29,978 nucleotides of DNA from CAZNER01 sp964572065 (GCA_964572065.1 CAZNER010000020.1:1-29978), one strand, 5' to 3'; counted from the stretch's first letter, positions 1 to 9,450 are shown. Made by a program: numbers and translations. The notes: a model not told the origin generated them from the sequence alone.

Positions 1-1444
1 AGAAGTAAATGTTTCAGCTTTAGATGATATAGGAATTGATACAATAACAATATACATATATAATTCTACAGGCGGAATATTACAAACAAATACATCATCA
101 TCAAGTCCTCATTTTGTTAACTTTACATCTCTTGCTGATGGAATATATTTATTAAACGCATCAGTAAATGATACAAGTGATCAATTAAACTGGACAGAAG
201 ACACAAGAGAAATATTATTAGATACTACACCACCTGTAATAACTATTACAAGAAATCCTACTACTGCTGTACAAGGTGTAGATGATGTCGACTTTACTGT
301 TGGATTTACTGATGCATTACTAGATATAGATGTTGCTAAATGGAATGTAACTTATCCTGATGGATCTTTATTAGATAGTGGTACTGGAAATATATCAGAC
401 ACTATAGTTACAGCATTATTAACACAAATAGGAACATATACAATTTTAGGATACGCTAATGATACTTTAGGAAATGAAGATACAGATACAAAAACATTTG
501 ATGTTGTAGGTGCTCCAATTCCTTCATTAACTCTAAATCTTAATGTTTCTATAGTTAAAGTTCAACTTAATAGATCAATTAGAATATATTGGAATTATAC
601 TGTTGCAGGAGGAAGAACTCCAGACTTCGCAAACTTTACCGTATTCTTCCCAGATGATTCAGTACTAACAAATAACAACTTAAATAACGGAACTCTTATA
701 TTAGATGAAGAAAACTTAACACAAATAGGATTCTATAATGTATCATTCTTTTTGAATGACAGTCAAGGTAATTTCAGTTTTGTGTCTGCGTTATTTAATG
801 CAAGTAATTTAACAATAAGATTAACTAATGTTAAATCATCTGGTATTAGTAGAGATTCTGCTATAATAACTTGGAATACTGATGAACTAACAAATAGTAC
901 AGTTTATTATGGAATTAATTCAAGTGATCTAAATGAATCTTCAGGAATAAATAATTATGTAAAATCTCATAGTATTACATTAACAGGATTAGCAGCAAAT
1001 ACAACTTATTACTATTATGTACAATCATGTTATCAGCCAATTGGTATATGTGTAAATTCAACTCAGTATTCATTCATGACTAGACCTGAGACTCCAGTAA
1101 CAGCAGATACAGGAATATTTAATTTAGCAATCATATTAGGGCTTGGAATCATCATGGGTATATTTACATATCTAGCTGTTAAGATGAACTCTAAGCATTT
1201 CTTCCTGAGAATATTATTCTTATTTGTAGTATTATGGATGACTATGATCTTGAATAATATGTTATACAGTTATGCATTAGATATAGGTAATTCTACAATT
1301 ATAACAGCTATTGAACAAGTAACTGTAATATTAACAGTAGCTATAATTTTAGTATTGGTTTATTTTGTCATTTTATATATCGCAGGAATTGCAAAATCAA
1401 TGATGGCACAGAAAGAACCTGATTCTAGTGACGTTAATTTATGA
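1..1444 (+). CDS. Giant modular surface protein, C-terminal part (continues from window end)
   Basis: The frame is open from base 2 to the TGA at 1442-1444, with no start of its own. It is the continuation of the gene that begins at 24837: the 55 terminal bases are shared and the phase matches, so the joined protein would be about 2,176 residues. This part holds the second copy of an Ig-like pair (nt 2 to about 500), another beta-sandwich, a fibronectin type III-like domain (about nt 800-1080, with the typical SAIITW and TYYYYV strands) and three hydrophobic segments (about nt 1115-1420). The extracellular part is rich in N-x-S/T sequons. I infer a surface spike or adhesin anchored by its C-terminus in the virion or cell membrane. 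The ATG at 752 is internal and not a likely start. Confidence 0.85.
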   Translation, partial: EVNVSALDDIGIDTITIYIYNSTGGILQTNTSSSSPHFVNFTSLADGIYLLNASVNDTSDQLNWTEDTREILLDTTPPVITITRNPTTAVQGVDDVDFTVGFTDALLDIDVAKWNVTYPDGSLLDSGTGNISDTIVTALLTQIGTYTILGYANDTLGNEDTDTKTFDVVGAPIPSLTLNLNVSIVKVQLNRSIRIYWNYTVAGGRTPDFANFTVFFPDDSVLTNNNLNNGTLILDEENLTQIGFYNVSFFLNDSQGNFSFVSALFNASNLTIRLTNVKSSGISRDSAIITWNTDELTNSTVYYGINSSDLNESSGINNYVKSHSITLTGLAANTTYYYYVQSCYQPIGICVNSTQYSFMTRPETPVTADTGIFNLAIILGLGIIMGIFTYLAVKMNSKHFFLRILFLFVVLWMTMILNNMLYSYALDIGNSTIITAIEQVTVILTVAIILVLVYFVILYIAGIAKSMMAQKEPDSSDVNL

Positions 1445-1495
1445 TGATATATACACTATTTTTACAACTATTCGATGAAGAAGACAAACAGTAAA

Positions 1496-1584
1496 CTTTA
1501 TAAAGAATTATAAACAATATAGCTTTAGCTAGGTTGTTGTGATCAAGCTACATGCTTATTTAAGATTCCCTTGGCAGGAACCTG
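1496..1584 (+). other. Intergenic stretch with weak promoter and possible hairpins
   Basis: After the giant gene there is no convincing gene until 1670; a 17-codon frame at 1441-1494 overlaps the stop but cannot be supported. A TATA-like CTTTATAAAG lies at 1496-1505. It is followed by possible pairings TAGCTT (1520-1525) with AAGCTA (1545-1550), and TTCC (1566-1569) with GGAA (1577-1580). These could be the 3' end of the giant-gene transcript or a small RNA. The pairs are short, so this is weak. Confidence 0.25.
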
Positions 1585-1605
1585 TATATTATTTCTATGT
1601 TAAAG

Positions 1606-1672
1606 TATAAATAGGTTTGAAAATAACCTAATGAAAAACTTTAAATACTTTACATAACATATTTATGTTATG
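1606..1672 (+). promoter_or_regulatory. Two TATA boxes and two palindromes before the gene at 1670
   Basis: TATAAATA is at 1606-1613 and CTTTAAATA at 1639-1647; the second sits about 26 bp before the ATG at 1670, as expected for a leaderless archaeal transcript. A 6-bp inverted repeat TAGGTT/AACCTA (1612-1617, 1625-1630) lies between them. A 9-bp-arm palindrome CATAACATA-TT-TATGTTATG (1653-1672) covers the presumed transcription start and start codon, a position typical for a repressor operator. The boxes and palindromes are seen; the regulation is inferred. Confidence 0.6.
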
Positions 1673-1900
1673 AAGAATATAATTATTTTAGCTATAATAA
1701 TTAGTATAACAATTTCAGGAATATTCGTTGTAAATGCATCTAATCAAGAAAGTAAAACATCATTACCTGCAATATGTTTAATGCCAGGAGAATATTATAG
1801 AATACAAAGTATATTCCCTAGATTTTTACAACCAGAATGTCCTATGGTATTTCATGAAACAGAAGAAGGTATAATGATTGAAAAATTAAGTGATTGGTAA
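1670..1900 (+). CDS. Small secreted protein, unknown function
   Basis: A 76-residue protein with a Sec-type signal: a Lys-Asn start, a hydrophobic run of Ile/Val to about residue 20, then a possible cut after VVNA. The remaining roughly 50 residues contain two cysteines (in PAICLMPGEYY and PECPMVF) that could form a disulfide outside the cell. The gene stands alone between its own promoter and a possible terminator, so it is probably expressed separately from the structural operon. I do not recognise the family. It could be a small virion surface or host-modifying peptide. Confidence 0.7.
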   Translation: MKNIIILAIIISITISGIFVVNASNQESKTSLPAICLMPGEYYRIQSIFPRFLQPECPMVFHETEEGIMIEKLSDW

Positions 1901-1925
1901 CAAAAACATATTAATTGTTTGTTAT
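1898..1925 (+). terminator. Possible hairpin terminator after the gene at 1670
   Basis: TAACAAAAACA starting at the stop codon pairs, with a two-base bulge, with TGTTTGTTA at 1917-1925, leaving an AT-rich loop; TTTG follows. The stem is AT-rich and weak. Confidence 0.3.
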
Positions 1926-1942
1926 TTGTAACATCCGCAATC

Positions 1943-1952
1943 TTTTTATAAT
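1943..1952 (+). promoter_or_regulatory. TATA box of the structural operon
   Basis: TTTTTATAAT preceded by GCAATC lies about 34 bp before the ATG at 1982, predicting a leader of about 8 nt. It is probably the main promoter for the operon that runs from 1982 to about 10.1 kb. Confidence 0.55.
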
Positions 1953-1981
1953 AGTAAAAGCAATATTTTATATAGATTACT

Positions 1982-4315
1982 ATGCCTCAGAGCAGATTAG
2001 ATCAATTACGTAATGCTAATCCTTTTAGAGATGTAACTCCTCAATTACCTATTTCTAGAGCTCCTTCTGTTTTACCTATACGGTCTCCGTATGAACAAGA
2101 GGCAATACGTAAAGGTTTGATAGAACCCTCTCCAATACCTGGTATTACACAACCAGGACCTGTTGTTAGAAGAAGACGTAGAGTTACAAGATCTCAAGGA
2201 GAAGAACCACAAGTTGATACTGATTTAGGTCCATCCGCTGTTGGAAGAGCAATACAACAAGGAGCAAGAGCTGCACCAACAGAAAGAGAAATAGAACAAG
2301 CTCAAAGAAGACTTGAACGAGAACAAAGATTAAGAGAAAGAGGAGTTATTGTAGGAACATTAGAAAGAGGTGAACCAATAACACCTCCAGGAATTTTAGA
2401 TTTAGAAGCAAGGGCTGAATTAGTTGAATCTCAACGAAGTTTCTTAGGAAGAACAGGACAATTATTTGATATTTCTCCAGAGGGTCAAGCTATAGTTACA
2501 CCTGTTGCTCCTGAAAAAAGAAGATCTGAAAGAGAAAGACTTGAGCAAGAAACAAGATTATTAGGTTTAGGTACAGGATTATCTGGAATTGTTACAGGAC
2601 CTGTACAATTAGCAAGAGATCCTATTGGAACAATTGGTGGTACTGTTAGATCAATTACTGATCCTAGATTTTTAGAAGAACAACAAAGAGCATCACAATT
2701 AAGATTTGGAAGAGAGTTCGGACAATTCGCAGGTCTTGGTGGATTACTTGGTTCAGCAGCAGTTGGTGTTGCTGCTCCGAGAGTAATACCAAGAGTTGGT
2801 AAAGCTGTTACACCAAGAATAAGAGCTGCTGTTACTCCTACTAGAAAAGTTACAACTAGACAATTAGGTGGAATTAGAGGAATTACTGAAGCTAGAGAAA
2901 TACCTGTTAAAACACCTACAGGTGAAGTACCATTAATTAGAGGTTTAGAAAGATTTGAAATTCAAGTTGCTACAAGACCATCTCCTTTAAGAACAGCTAT
3001 TGGAAAATTACCAGGAATTCCAAAAGCAAAACCTAAAGTTCAAAGATTTCCTGGAATAACAATTGGAGAAGCTGCACCTATATCTAGAGAACCTGGATTA
3101 GCAAGAATAGTATCTGCTGGTGAAGTTGCAATAAGAGGACCAAGAGGAGCTAGAGAATTTAGATTAATAGGTAGAGGAGTAGAACAAGCTTTAGTTACAG
3201 GAGATAGACAAGCTGTTGGATTTAGAAGTGCTGTAAGAGCATTTAGACAACCAGGTGATATTCTAAAAGTAGGAAAAGATGTTGGAAGAACTACTAGTAG
3301 AAATATAAGACAATTTTTGAGAGGAGAAAGAGCTATAAAAACACCTACAGTTACACCAACAAGAGAAGGTGTACTTACTAGAGGAATTGTAACTGATATT
3401 GCTAGAATTAGAAGAGGTGGAGTGGATACTAGATTATTTGAAGCTAAAGGAATAGCTGCTATAGTACCTGAAAGAGGTCCTATTAAATTACCAACATTAA
3501 CTAGAACTGTTGGAGCTATAACTAAATTACCAGATGAACAATTACCAAGTGTTTCTAGAGGTGGATTAAAATTAATTACAAGAAGACCAACTCAAGTTAG
3601 ATTAGAACAAATAACTGGAGCTGGAAGACAATTAGCTAAACAACAAGTAATAAAAGATTTACCTAGATTACAACCTGATGTTACTTTACCATCATTCGTA
3701 ACAGCAAGACCATTAGCTGCACAAATTGGAGCAAGATTAGCTCCAGGAATTGCTATACCAAGACCAACTACTGAAATAATGGAAATACCTAGAGTTAGTT
3801 TTGGTCCACAAACAGTAGTCGGTGGTTTAGCAACAGGAGTAACACAAGCAAGAAGACAAGTTCAAAGACCAGTAGAAAGACAAATACCTACTCAAATACC
3901 AGAATTAAGATTAGAACCTTTACAAATATCAAGGCAAGAACAAAGACCTATAACAAGACAAGTACCAACTACTACTACTACACAAGTTCAAAAACAACTT
4001 ACCGCTCAATTACCAGTATTAGCTCCGATTGCAACTACTATGCCTACATTACCTGCAACTATAATTCCACCTACTCCATCACCAATAGCAATTCCATTTG
4101 CATTTCCAAAATTTTCAGGGTTGGAGTTATTTGAAAAACCAAAACCGCTTAAAGCTCAACCATTCAAACCAGAATTCATTCCGAGTTTTGAAGCATTATT
4201 CCTCGGTGTAGAAGCTCCAGCTCCTCCTGCAGAAACAGTATTTACAGGTTTAGAATTAAGAAAACTTAGACCTAGAAGACGTAGACAAAGGAGAAGCTTT
4301 TTTAGTCTATTTTAA
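1982..4315 (+). CDS. Large Arg/Pro-rich basic protein, probable virion component
   Basis: A 777-residue protein of very biased composition: rich in Arg, Pro, Thr, Gly, Gln and Ile, and I find no Cys, Trp or His. Arginine is almost always AGA. An Arg cluster lies near residue 65 (VVRRRRRVTR), charged helical stretches at about 95-120 and 175-190, two Gly-rich weakly hydrophobic stretches (about 190-205 and 250-265), long Pro/Thr-rich stretches, and a tail ending RRRRQRRSFFSLF. Most of it looks disordered and strongly positive. As first gene of the structural operon it may bind and condense DNA inside the virion or line the membrane, but that is inference. I recognise no domain. The next gene follows at once, with the stop embedded in its ribosome binding site region. 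Confidence 0.85.
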   Translation: MPQSRLDQLRNANPFRDVTPQLPISRAPSVLPIRSPYEQEAIRKGLIEPSPIPGITQPGPVVRRRRRVTRSQGEEPQVDTDLGPSAVGRAIQQGARAAPTEREIEQAQRRLEREQRLRERGVIVGTLERGEPITPPGILDLEARAELVESQRSFLGRTGQLFDISPEGQAIVTPVAPEKRRSERERLEQETRLLGLGTGLSGIVTGPVQLARDPIGTIGGTVRSITDPRFLEEQQRASQLRFGREFGQFAGLGGLLGSAAVGVAAPRVIPRVGKAVTPRIRAAVTPTRKVTTRQLGGIRGITEAREIPVKTPTGEVPLIRGLERFEIQVATRPSPLRTAIGKLPGIPKAKPKVQRFPGITIGEAAPISREPGLARIVSAGEVAIRGPRGAREFRLIGRGVEQALVTGDRQAVGFRSAVRAFRQPGDILKVGKDVGRTTSRNIRQFLRGERAIKTPTVTPTREGVLTRGIVTDIARIRRGGVDTRLFEAKGIAAIVPERGPIKLPTLTRTVGAITKLPDEQLPSVSRGGLKLITRRPTQVRLEQITGAGRQLAKQQVIKDLPRLQPDVTLPSFVTARPLAAQIGARLAPGIAIPRPTTEIMEIPRVSFGPQTVVGGLATGVTQARRQVQRPVERQIPTQIPELRLEPLQISRQEQRPITRQVPTTTTTQVQKQLTAQLPVLAPIATTMPTLPATIIPPTPSPIAIPFAFPKFSGLELFEKPKPLKAQPFKPEFIPSFEALFLGVEAPAPPAETVFTGLELRKLRPRRRRQRRSFFSLF

Positions 4316-4329
4316 TGGTGATAATTAAT

Positions 4330-4560
4330 ATGGGTAGATCTAATACAGGAATCAAAAGAATCGATAAAAATCTAGAAAAAAGGATTGAATTGTTTAGGTG
4401 TAATCTTGAAAAAAATCTTAAAAGAGATGTTACTTTTATAGAAGCTTCTAAGTTATTTGCTGATATGGCTTTTCCAAATCAGATTGTTATTATGCCTCGA
4501 ATGAGTAAGCGAAGAAAGAAAACTATATTCGAGGAACATTATCCACTATCATTTATTTAG
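4330..4560 (+). CDS. Small basic protein, possible DNA-binding (RHH-like) protein
   Basis: I choose the ATG at 4330, not the one at 4315 that overlaps the previous stop, because GGTGAT at 4317-4322 sits 7 nt before it. The 76-residue protein starts MGRSNTGIKRIDKNLEKRI and continues with two predicted helices (LEKRIELFRCNLEKNLKR, then TFIEASKLFADMAF), an arrangement like small ribbon-helix-helix proteins; this fold is only a guess. A short basic stretch (RMSKRRKKTIF) follows. It is cotranscribed with the 777-residue protein and might regulate the operon or bind the genome. Confidence 0.7.
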   Translation: MGRSNTGIKRIDKNLEKRIELFRCNLEKNLKRDVTFIEASKLFADMAFPNQIVIMPRMSKRRKKTIFEEHYPLSFI

Positions 4561-4582
4561 TAATTGTATATAATTATATATT

Positions 4583-5074
4583 ATGATGATTATTCAAACC
4601 AGAAAGAGAAAAGGAAGTGTATTTGATATACCTTTTATAATCGTATTTATGTTTATTTTTGCAACTACTATTATTGTTTCTTTCACTCTAATAAATGGTT
4701 ATAATGATGTAATGCAAACTACAGATATACCATACGATGTTTCAAATTATACACAAAGTGGAATAACAGCTGTAGGAACATTTGATTCTGGTTTTGTATT
4801 ATTATTAGGTGGATTAATAATATCTACAATTCTATCAGCATTCTTTATACAATCACATCCAGCATTTTTCATAGTATCTTTAATAGCTTTAGCAATATTC
4901 ATAGCGATAGCAGTTATATTCTCTAATCTATATGAAGAAGTAGAAACATCTGCAGAATTAAGCAGCTCAGCAGCAAACTATCCTTTGATATCAAATATTA
5001 TGAGTAATTTACCTATAATAGTAGTTGCAATAGGTGTAGGTATATTAATAGCATTGTATGCCAAGACAAGGTGA
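4583..5074 (+). CDS. Four-helix membrane protein with pilin-type N-terminus
   Basis: A 163-residue membrane protein. The N-terminus is short and basic (TRKRKG) followed by SVFD and a hydrophobic stretch (IPFIIVFMFIFATTIIV), resembling a class III/prepilin signal with a possible cut after KG. Then come a polar loop with two N-x-T/S sites (about residues 40-65) and three more hydrophobic segments (about 70-85, 93-113, 142-160). The stop overlaps the ribosome binding site of the next gene, so the two are translationally coupled. It is probably a virion or assembly membrane protein, and a possible second type of substrate for the protease at 18063. Confidence 0.75.
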   Translation: MMIIQTRKRKGSVFDIPFIIVFMFIFATTIIVSFTLINGYNDVMQTTDIPYDVSNYTQSGITAVGTFDSGFVLLLGGLIISTILSAFFIQSHPAFFIVSLIALAIFIAIAVIFSNLYEEVETSAELSSSAANYPLISNIMSNLPIIVVAIGVGILIALYAKTR

Positions 5075-5078
5075 CGAA

Positions 5079-8000
5079 ATGAGAAAAGAAATTGAAAAAA
5101 CAGGCCTAGTATTAGGTGGAATATGTGTATTCTTATTAGTTATGAGTATGTTTGCTACTCCTGCTGAAGCAGGATTATTAGATTTCTTATTCGGGCCACC
5201 TGAAGTAAAAATAGATCATGATGCTGGAATAAATCTAAATGATATAAGATCTATACCTCACCATAAACATACTTTAGAACGTAAAAATAATATTGAAGTA
5301 GAATGGCAATTGACACATGATGGTATTATTAATAAAGAATATATAGTAACTATAACTGGTATGATGAATAAAGGTGTAAAAGATCTTGAATTTAATCTTT
5401 TGAATCTTACAGGAGATTCAAATACTGAAATAGAAGTTATACGTTTGGATAATAATGAAAAGAATGGTAGAAGATTATCAGCAAACATCAACAGAAAACC
5501 AATTAAATTAAAAGTAATATATAAAGTTCAGCCTTATGAAATGGAAAACGGAATAGGATGGGGTTCTGCTGGTAAATCATTAGTATCAATTGATAATGAA
5601 GAATATCATCCATGGTTTAATTCTAATTGGAAGTATAGAAATCCAGTTAATATAACTACAGACGAAACATTTTCTGACAGATTGTTTAGCGTTAATCTTA
5701 CCATACCTAATATAAAAGTTCAGAATTGTACAAAAGAATTTAGAGTTACAAGACTGGATGGTGGAATAGAAGTCGAAGAAACACTTATAAATGTAACAAG
5801 AGATTTACTTTCAGGTTCTGACAGGTTATGTTCTGTAGATATAAATTATTCAATGACTGCTGGAGAAAACAGGACTTATTATATTTATTATGGAAATCCT
5901 AACTTAGTTTCAGGAGCAAGTTCAAATCTTGAAACACAATTAAATAATAGTATATTTAAATTGTTTTCACAGCTTGAAAACGGAGGATCGACATTTTTAT
6001 CATCAGCAGGTCTAGCTTGGCAAACATTCAATCTTTCTTATGTTGTAAACAAAACACATCAGGATGATGCAGACTGGTTTTATAATGAGACATATGGTAC
6101 AGGTGCTACTATAAATAATCCTAATAATGCGATAGATAATAATTGGTCAACTTATGCAGATTGTGGTGGAACTTCAGGATTAAAAGGATGTTTTTGGTAT
6201 TTTAATTTTACAAAACCTGCAGGTGCTAATAGATTAGGTACACAATTTGAAATTAAATTAGGAGATTCTTCCCCTGATCATAGGAATATAACTATACGGC
6301 AAGATTGTTGGGATGCTTTACCAAATACAGTAGCTATTAGAGTTGATATGTATAAATCAGATGGTGATATAGAACCACAATGTTGGGAAGGATCTGCTTA
6401 TGTTAGAATAGTTTCAAATGGATATTCTCCAAATGGTAATAGATTATATGATACTAAAATGAATTGGGGATATTTTGGTTTGGAAGATCAGCAAAAGAAT
6501 CTAAGACAAATAAAAATAGGTTTTTCAAATAATGTAGCTGGAGGTAATAAAGAGATAAATTATTCCATAGAATTGAGAAATACAAGTACTATAGACAATT
6601 GTACATCACTAACTGGTAATAAAATAACCGAATCTAGAGAAACCATAACATCTGTTGCTGGTGGGGGTTATTATAATGTTAGCTTTGATTTGAATAGTGT
6701 AGGACGAATATCAGATGGATTAAATTGTGTAGTCTTTACTGAAAAAGATAATTCTGCAAATAATTATATAAGATGGAATAATTTAGATCAACAATTTAGT
6801 TCTTTGACATATCCGTTAGGTAGACTAAGTCTTGGAGATACAAGAGATTTAACATTTGAATTATTTTATCAGAAACAACCAACAATAGTATATGGTTCAG
6901 AACAATCAGCATTATCAATAGGAGATCAAGGATATGTTATTTCTTTAATTAATTATACACAGAAAGTTGGAGAATTTGGAAGCGAACCTATATCAGTATT
7001 GGTTCAATATAATAATTCTATAGTTTCAAATATAGACGGAACATTGTTATGGAATAATACTGAATATTCAACTTCTGAATCAAGTATCGGTAGTAGTGTA
7101 GTTAATCTTACAATAACTGGAACACCTACTATTCCATTCCTTCAGGTAAATAATACAGATTTCACATTTTGGTTTAATCTTTCAGTAGATTATGTTAATG
7201 GTTCAGTAAAAACAGACTTATCAGAAAATAGAACTCAACAAGGCATATTCTCAGCATTTCTATCTATACAAACAGACAAATCCACATATACTGAAGGAGA
7301 AACAATGACAGTAACTGGAATTTTAGATAAAACTATTCCACACGGTCCACAAATTATGCAAGATATGACTGTTAATTTTAATAATACTAATTATGCTGGA
7401 GGATTAACATTTCTTAATAGTACTAAAGAAAGATTCCAAAGACAAATAACAATACCATATATGAATGAAGAAACAAAAGATTATGTTGTTAATATAACAT
7501 CAACACTAAGTGGGAGTGGATCAAGAACAGCAACTGCTACTGTTAATATAACTTCAAGTCAAATATTAATTAATAATTGTACAGGAAACGCAACAGAAAT
7601 TGTAAGAAACTTTACACTTACAAATGAAGAGACAGGTTTACCAATAAATCTTACTTCTGATGGAAGATTAGATGTAATATTAAGAATTCAAAGTTTAGAT
7701 TCTCAAAAAAATATAACAATACTAGGTTCACCTGGTCAACCAAATCTTCAGATATGTATTCCACCTAATATATCTTATGAAAATATTCAGGGTAGAATAG
7801 AATATAATTCAAACAGTTCGGAATACTTTAGTAGAATATATTATTTCATATATGAAACATTTAATTCAACACCAAGTGGACAAAATAAAAACATACCATT
7901 ATATTTGATACCATTATCTCTTGGGAAAGAAACTACATTTACAGTAAGAGATGCAAATACTCTTCAACCACTTACAGATTATTTTGTAAAAATATTCAGA

Positions 8001-8738
8001 AACGTAGTTGATGAAAATAATCCAATCGCTATGTTAAAGTCAAGTGATGACGGACAAGGAAGCACTTATCTATTTCCACCTCCAGAGACTGTATTCAAAT
8101 ATGTTGTTTATAATAACTTAGGTGTAATTGTAGGAACCTTTAATAATGGTCAACCTAGTGACACTAATGGTGATGGAAAATATGAAGAAATAATAAATAT
8201 TGGGAGACAAGTGGAACCTGATTTCTTTAGATATTCTGAAAATTATAATGTAAGCTGTACATATACAAATTCTACAAGAGAGGTTTCATGTCAGTTCAAA
8301 GATTTATCAGGAGAATTTGATTCAATGAATTTCCTAGTTCTTAGACTACGTGGTACTGGAAGAACAGATATTTGTGATCAGACAATTTCAGTAGTTCAAG
8401 ATACATTATATTCATTCAACTGTACACTTCCAGTAGGAGATGATACATATAATGTTATTATGACTGGAGAAACATCAGAAGGTAAAGTTAATGTACTTAC
8501 ATTAACAATAGATTTTCCGGATACAACATTTGGTTCTGTTGGATTAATAATAACATTCTTGATATTCATAGCTTTAACATTTATAGGATTCTCATTAGGA
8601 AGTCCGGAAGGTGGATTAATAATGGGAATGATGGGAATAATAATGTGTGCTATGATTGGAATAATAACACTAAACTTAGCAGCTATTGGAGGTTTAGTAT
8701 TTATAGTAGGAATAATAATAGTTTTAATTAAGAGGTAA
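5079..8738 (+). CDS. Large spike-like surface protein with DUF2341 domain
   Basis: I choose the ATG at 5079 because GGTGA lies 4 nt before it; this gives 1,219 residues. It begins with a Sec signal (MRKEIEKTGLVLGGICVFLL, cut probably after TPAEA). A DUF2341-type domain spans about residues 178-275 (WFNSNWKYRNPVN to YYIYYGNPN). A discoidin (F5/8C)-like segment follows at about 330-500, with AIDNNWSTY and WYFNFT. Beta-rich, heavily sequon-bearing modules continue to about 1140, and three hydrophobic segments (about 1150-1219) end in LIKR. DUF2341 is a lectin-like domain common in archaeal surface proteins. I infer a membrane-anchored glycoprotein for attachment. It shares its plan (signal, beta modules, three C-terminal helices) with the giant protein at the window ends. 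Confidence 0.85.
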   Translation: MRKEIEKTGLVLGGICVFLLVMSMFATPAEAGLLDFLFGPPEVKIDHDAGINLNDIRSIPHHKHTLERKNNIEVEWQLTHDGIINKEYIVTITGMMNKGVKDLEFNLLNLTGDSNTEIEVIRLDNNEKNGRRLSANINRKPIKLKVIYKVQPYEMENGIGWGSAGKSLVSIDNEEYHPWFNSNWKYRNPVNITTDETFSDRLFSVNLTIPNIKVQNCTKEFRVTRLDGGIEVEETLINVTRDLLSGSDRLCSVDINYSMTAGENRTYYIYYGNPNLVSGASSNLETQLNNSIFKLFSQLENGGSTFLSSAGLAWQTFNLSYVVNKTHQDDADWFYNETYGTGATINNPNNAIDNNWSTYADCGGTSGLKGCFWYFNFTKPAGANRLGTQFEIKLGDSSPDHRNITIRQDCWDALPNTVAIRVDMYKSDGDIEPQCWEGSAYVRIVSNGYSPNGNRLYDTKMNWGYFGLEDQQKNLRQIKIGFSNNVAGGNKEINYSIELRNTSTIDNCTSLTGNKITESRETITSVAGGGYYNVSFDLNSVGRISDGLNCVVFTEKDNSANNYIRWNNLDQQFSSLTYPLGRLSLGDTRDLTFELFYQKQPTIVYGSEQSALSIGDQGYVISLINYTQKVGEFGSEPISVLVQYNNSIVSNIDGTLLWNNTEYSTSESSIGSSVVNLTITGTPTIPFLQVNNTDFTFWFNLSVDYVNGSVKTDLSENRTQQGIFSAFLSIQTDKSTYTEGETMTVTGILDKTIPHGPQIMQDMTVNFNNTNYAGGLTFLNSTKERFQRQITIPYMNEETKDYVVNITSTLSGSGSRTATATVNITSSQILINNCTGNATEIVRNFTLTNEETGLPINLTSDGRLDVILRIQSLDSQKNITILGSPGQPNLQICIPPNISYENIQGRIEYNSNSSEYFSRIYYFIYETFNSTPSGQNKNIPLYLIPLSLGKETTFTVRDANTLQPLTDYFVKIFRNVVDENNPIAMLKSSDDGQGSTYLFPPPETVFKYVVYNNLGVIVGTFNNGQPSDTNGDGKYEEIINIGRQVEPDFFRYSENYNVSCTYTNSTREVSCQFKDLSGEFDSMNFLVLRLRGTGRTDICDQTISVVQDTLYSFNCTLPVGDDTYNVIMTGETSEGKVNVLTLTIDFPDTTFGSVGLIITFLIFIALTFIGFSLGSPEGGLIMGMMGIIMCAMIGIITLNLAAIGGLVFIVGIIIVLIKR

Positions 8739-8742
8739 TGAA

Positions 8743-9153
8743 ATGGGAGATCTAAAAAAACTTATATTGGGTGGACTAATAATATCAGCTGTACTTATAG
8801 GTTTAACTACATTCTATAGCGAACTTAGTTCTGATTATGGTGGAACTGTTTTATCAAGTGATAGTTTTGATGACTCCAAAAGCAAAGTTTTAATTTATGC
8901 TCAAGATTTCCAATCTAATTTAAATAGAACAACAGATCCTGTAGGCGGAGCTGGAGATTTATTAGGTGGACTTGCAGGTTATATAGATACATTTAGTAAA
9001 TCAACAGGTATATTAGTAGACTTAACATCAGCTCTAGCAGAAGAAGCAGGTATGGGAATCATACCAGGATGGGTTATAGGATTCATCGGATTAATAATTG
9101 CTGTAATAGTATTGTTTGGAATATTTAAAGCAATATTTGGAAGGGATGCATGA
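8743..9153 (+). CDS. Small membrane protein with two hydrophobic ends
   Basis: A 136-residue protein with a good ribosome binding site (GAGGTAATGAA before the ATG). The first hydrophobic segment is at about residues 7-25 (LILGGLIISAVLIGLTTF), followed by a polar, probably external, region of about 80 residues with one N-x-T site, and a second segment near the C-terminus (about 108-130, GWVIGFIGLIIAVIVLFGIF) ending GRDA. The order helix, external loop, helix recalls the coat-like proteins at 23178 and 23455 but the sequence differs and there is no KG|Q motif. It starts 4 nt after the spike gene and overlaps the next gene. Confidence 0.75.
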   Translation: MGDLKKLILGGLIISAVLIGLTTFYSELSSDYGGTVLSSDSFDDSKSKVLIYAQDFQSNLNRTTDPVGGAGDLLGGLAGYIDTFSKSTGILVDLTSALAEEAGMGIIPGWVIGFIGLIIAVIVLFGIFKAIFGRDA

Positions 9154-9446
9154 TGGCGTACGATTTACCAACAAATATAAGTAGTATATCAGATTTAATG
9201 GTATATAACAATGATGTAACTGGAGGATTCTTTAGTATAGGTATTCTATTTGTAATATTTATAATATTATTTATGTTATCTCGTAAAACAAATGATGGTG
9301 CAGAATCAATAGCAATATCTGCATTCATAACATCAATAAGTGGAATCTTATTATCAGTAGCTGGATTATTCCCACAAGAATATGTATTACTACCTATAGG
9401 TCTAGCTGCAGTTTCATTTATTATGTTGGTTATGAGTAAGAGATGA
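9150..9446 (+). CDS. Small three-helix membrane protein
   Basis: A 98-residue protein starting in an ATGATG that overlaps the previous stop, so translation is coupled; the second ATG (9153) is equally possible. After about 25 polar residues come three hydrophobic segments (about 27-43, 53-70, 76-95), ending VMSKR. No family recognised. It is the last of the run of membrane proteins in the structural operon and is probably a virion membrane or assembly component. Confidence 0.7.
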   Translation: MMAYDLPTNISSISDLMVYNNDVTGGFFSIGILFVIFIILFMLSRKTNDGAESIAISAFITSISGILLSVAGLFPQEYVLLPIGLAAVSFIMLVMSKR

Positions 9447-9450
9447 TTTT

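Noticed and set aside
1..55. Terminal repeat as the end of a linear genome
   Set aside because: It is a direct, not inverted, repeat inside an open reading frame, and its 55-base length fits an assembly word; a circular molecule is simpler.
1520..1584. Homology between the RNA-like stretches at 1520-1584 and 11197-11235
   Set aside because: Both contain GGCAG and TTAAG near TTCC, but in different order and spacing; not enough to claim a shared element.
5258..5491. Minus-strand frame inside the DUF2341 gene
   Set aside because: Shadow of the strong plus-strand gene; no start signal and no sensible protein.
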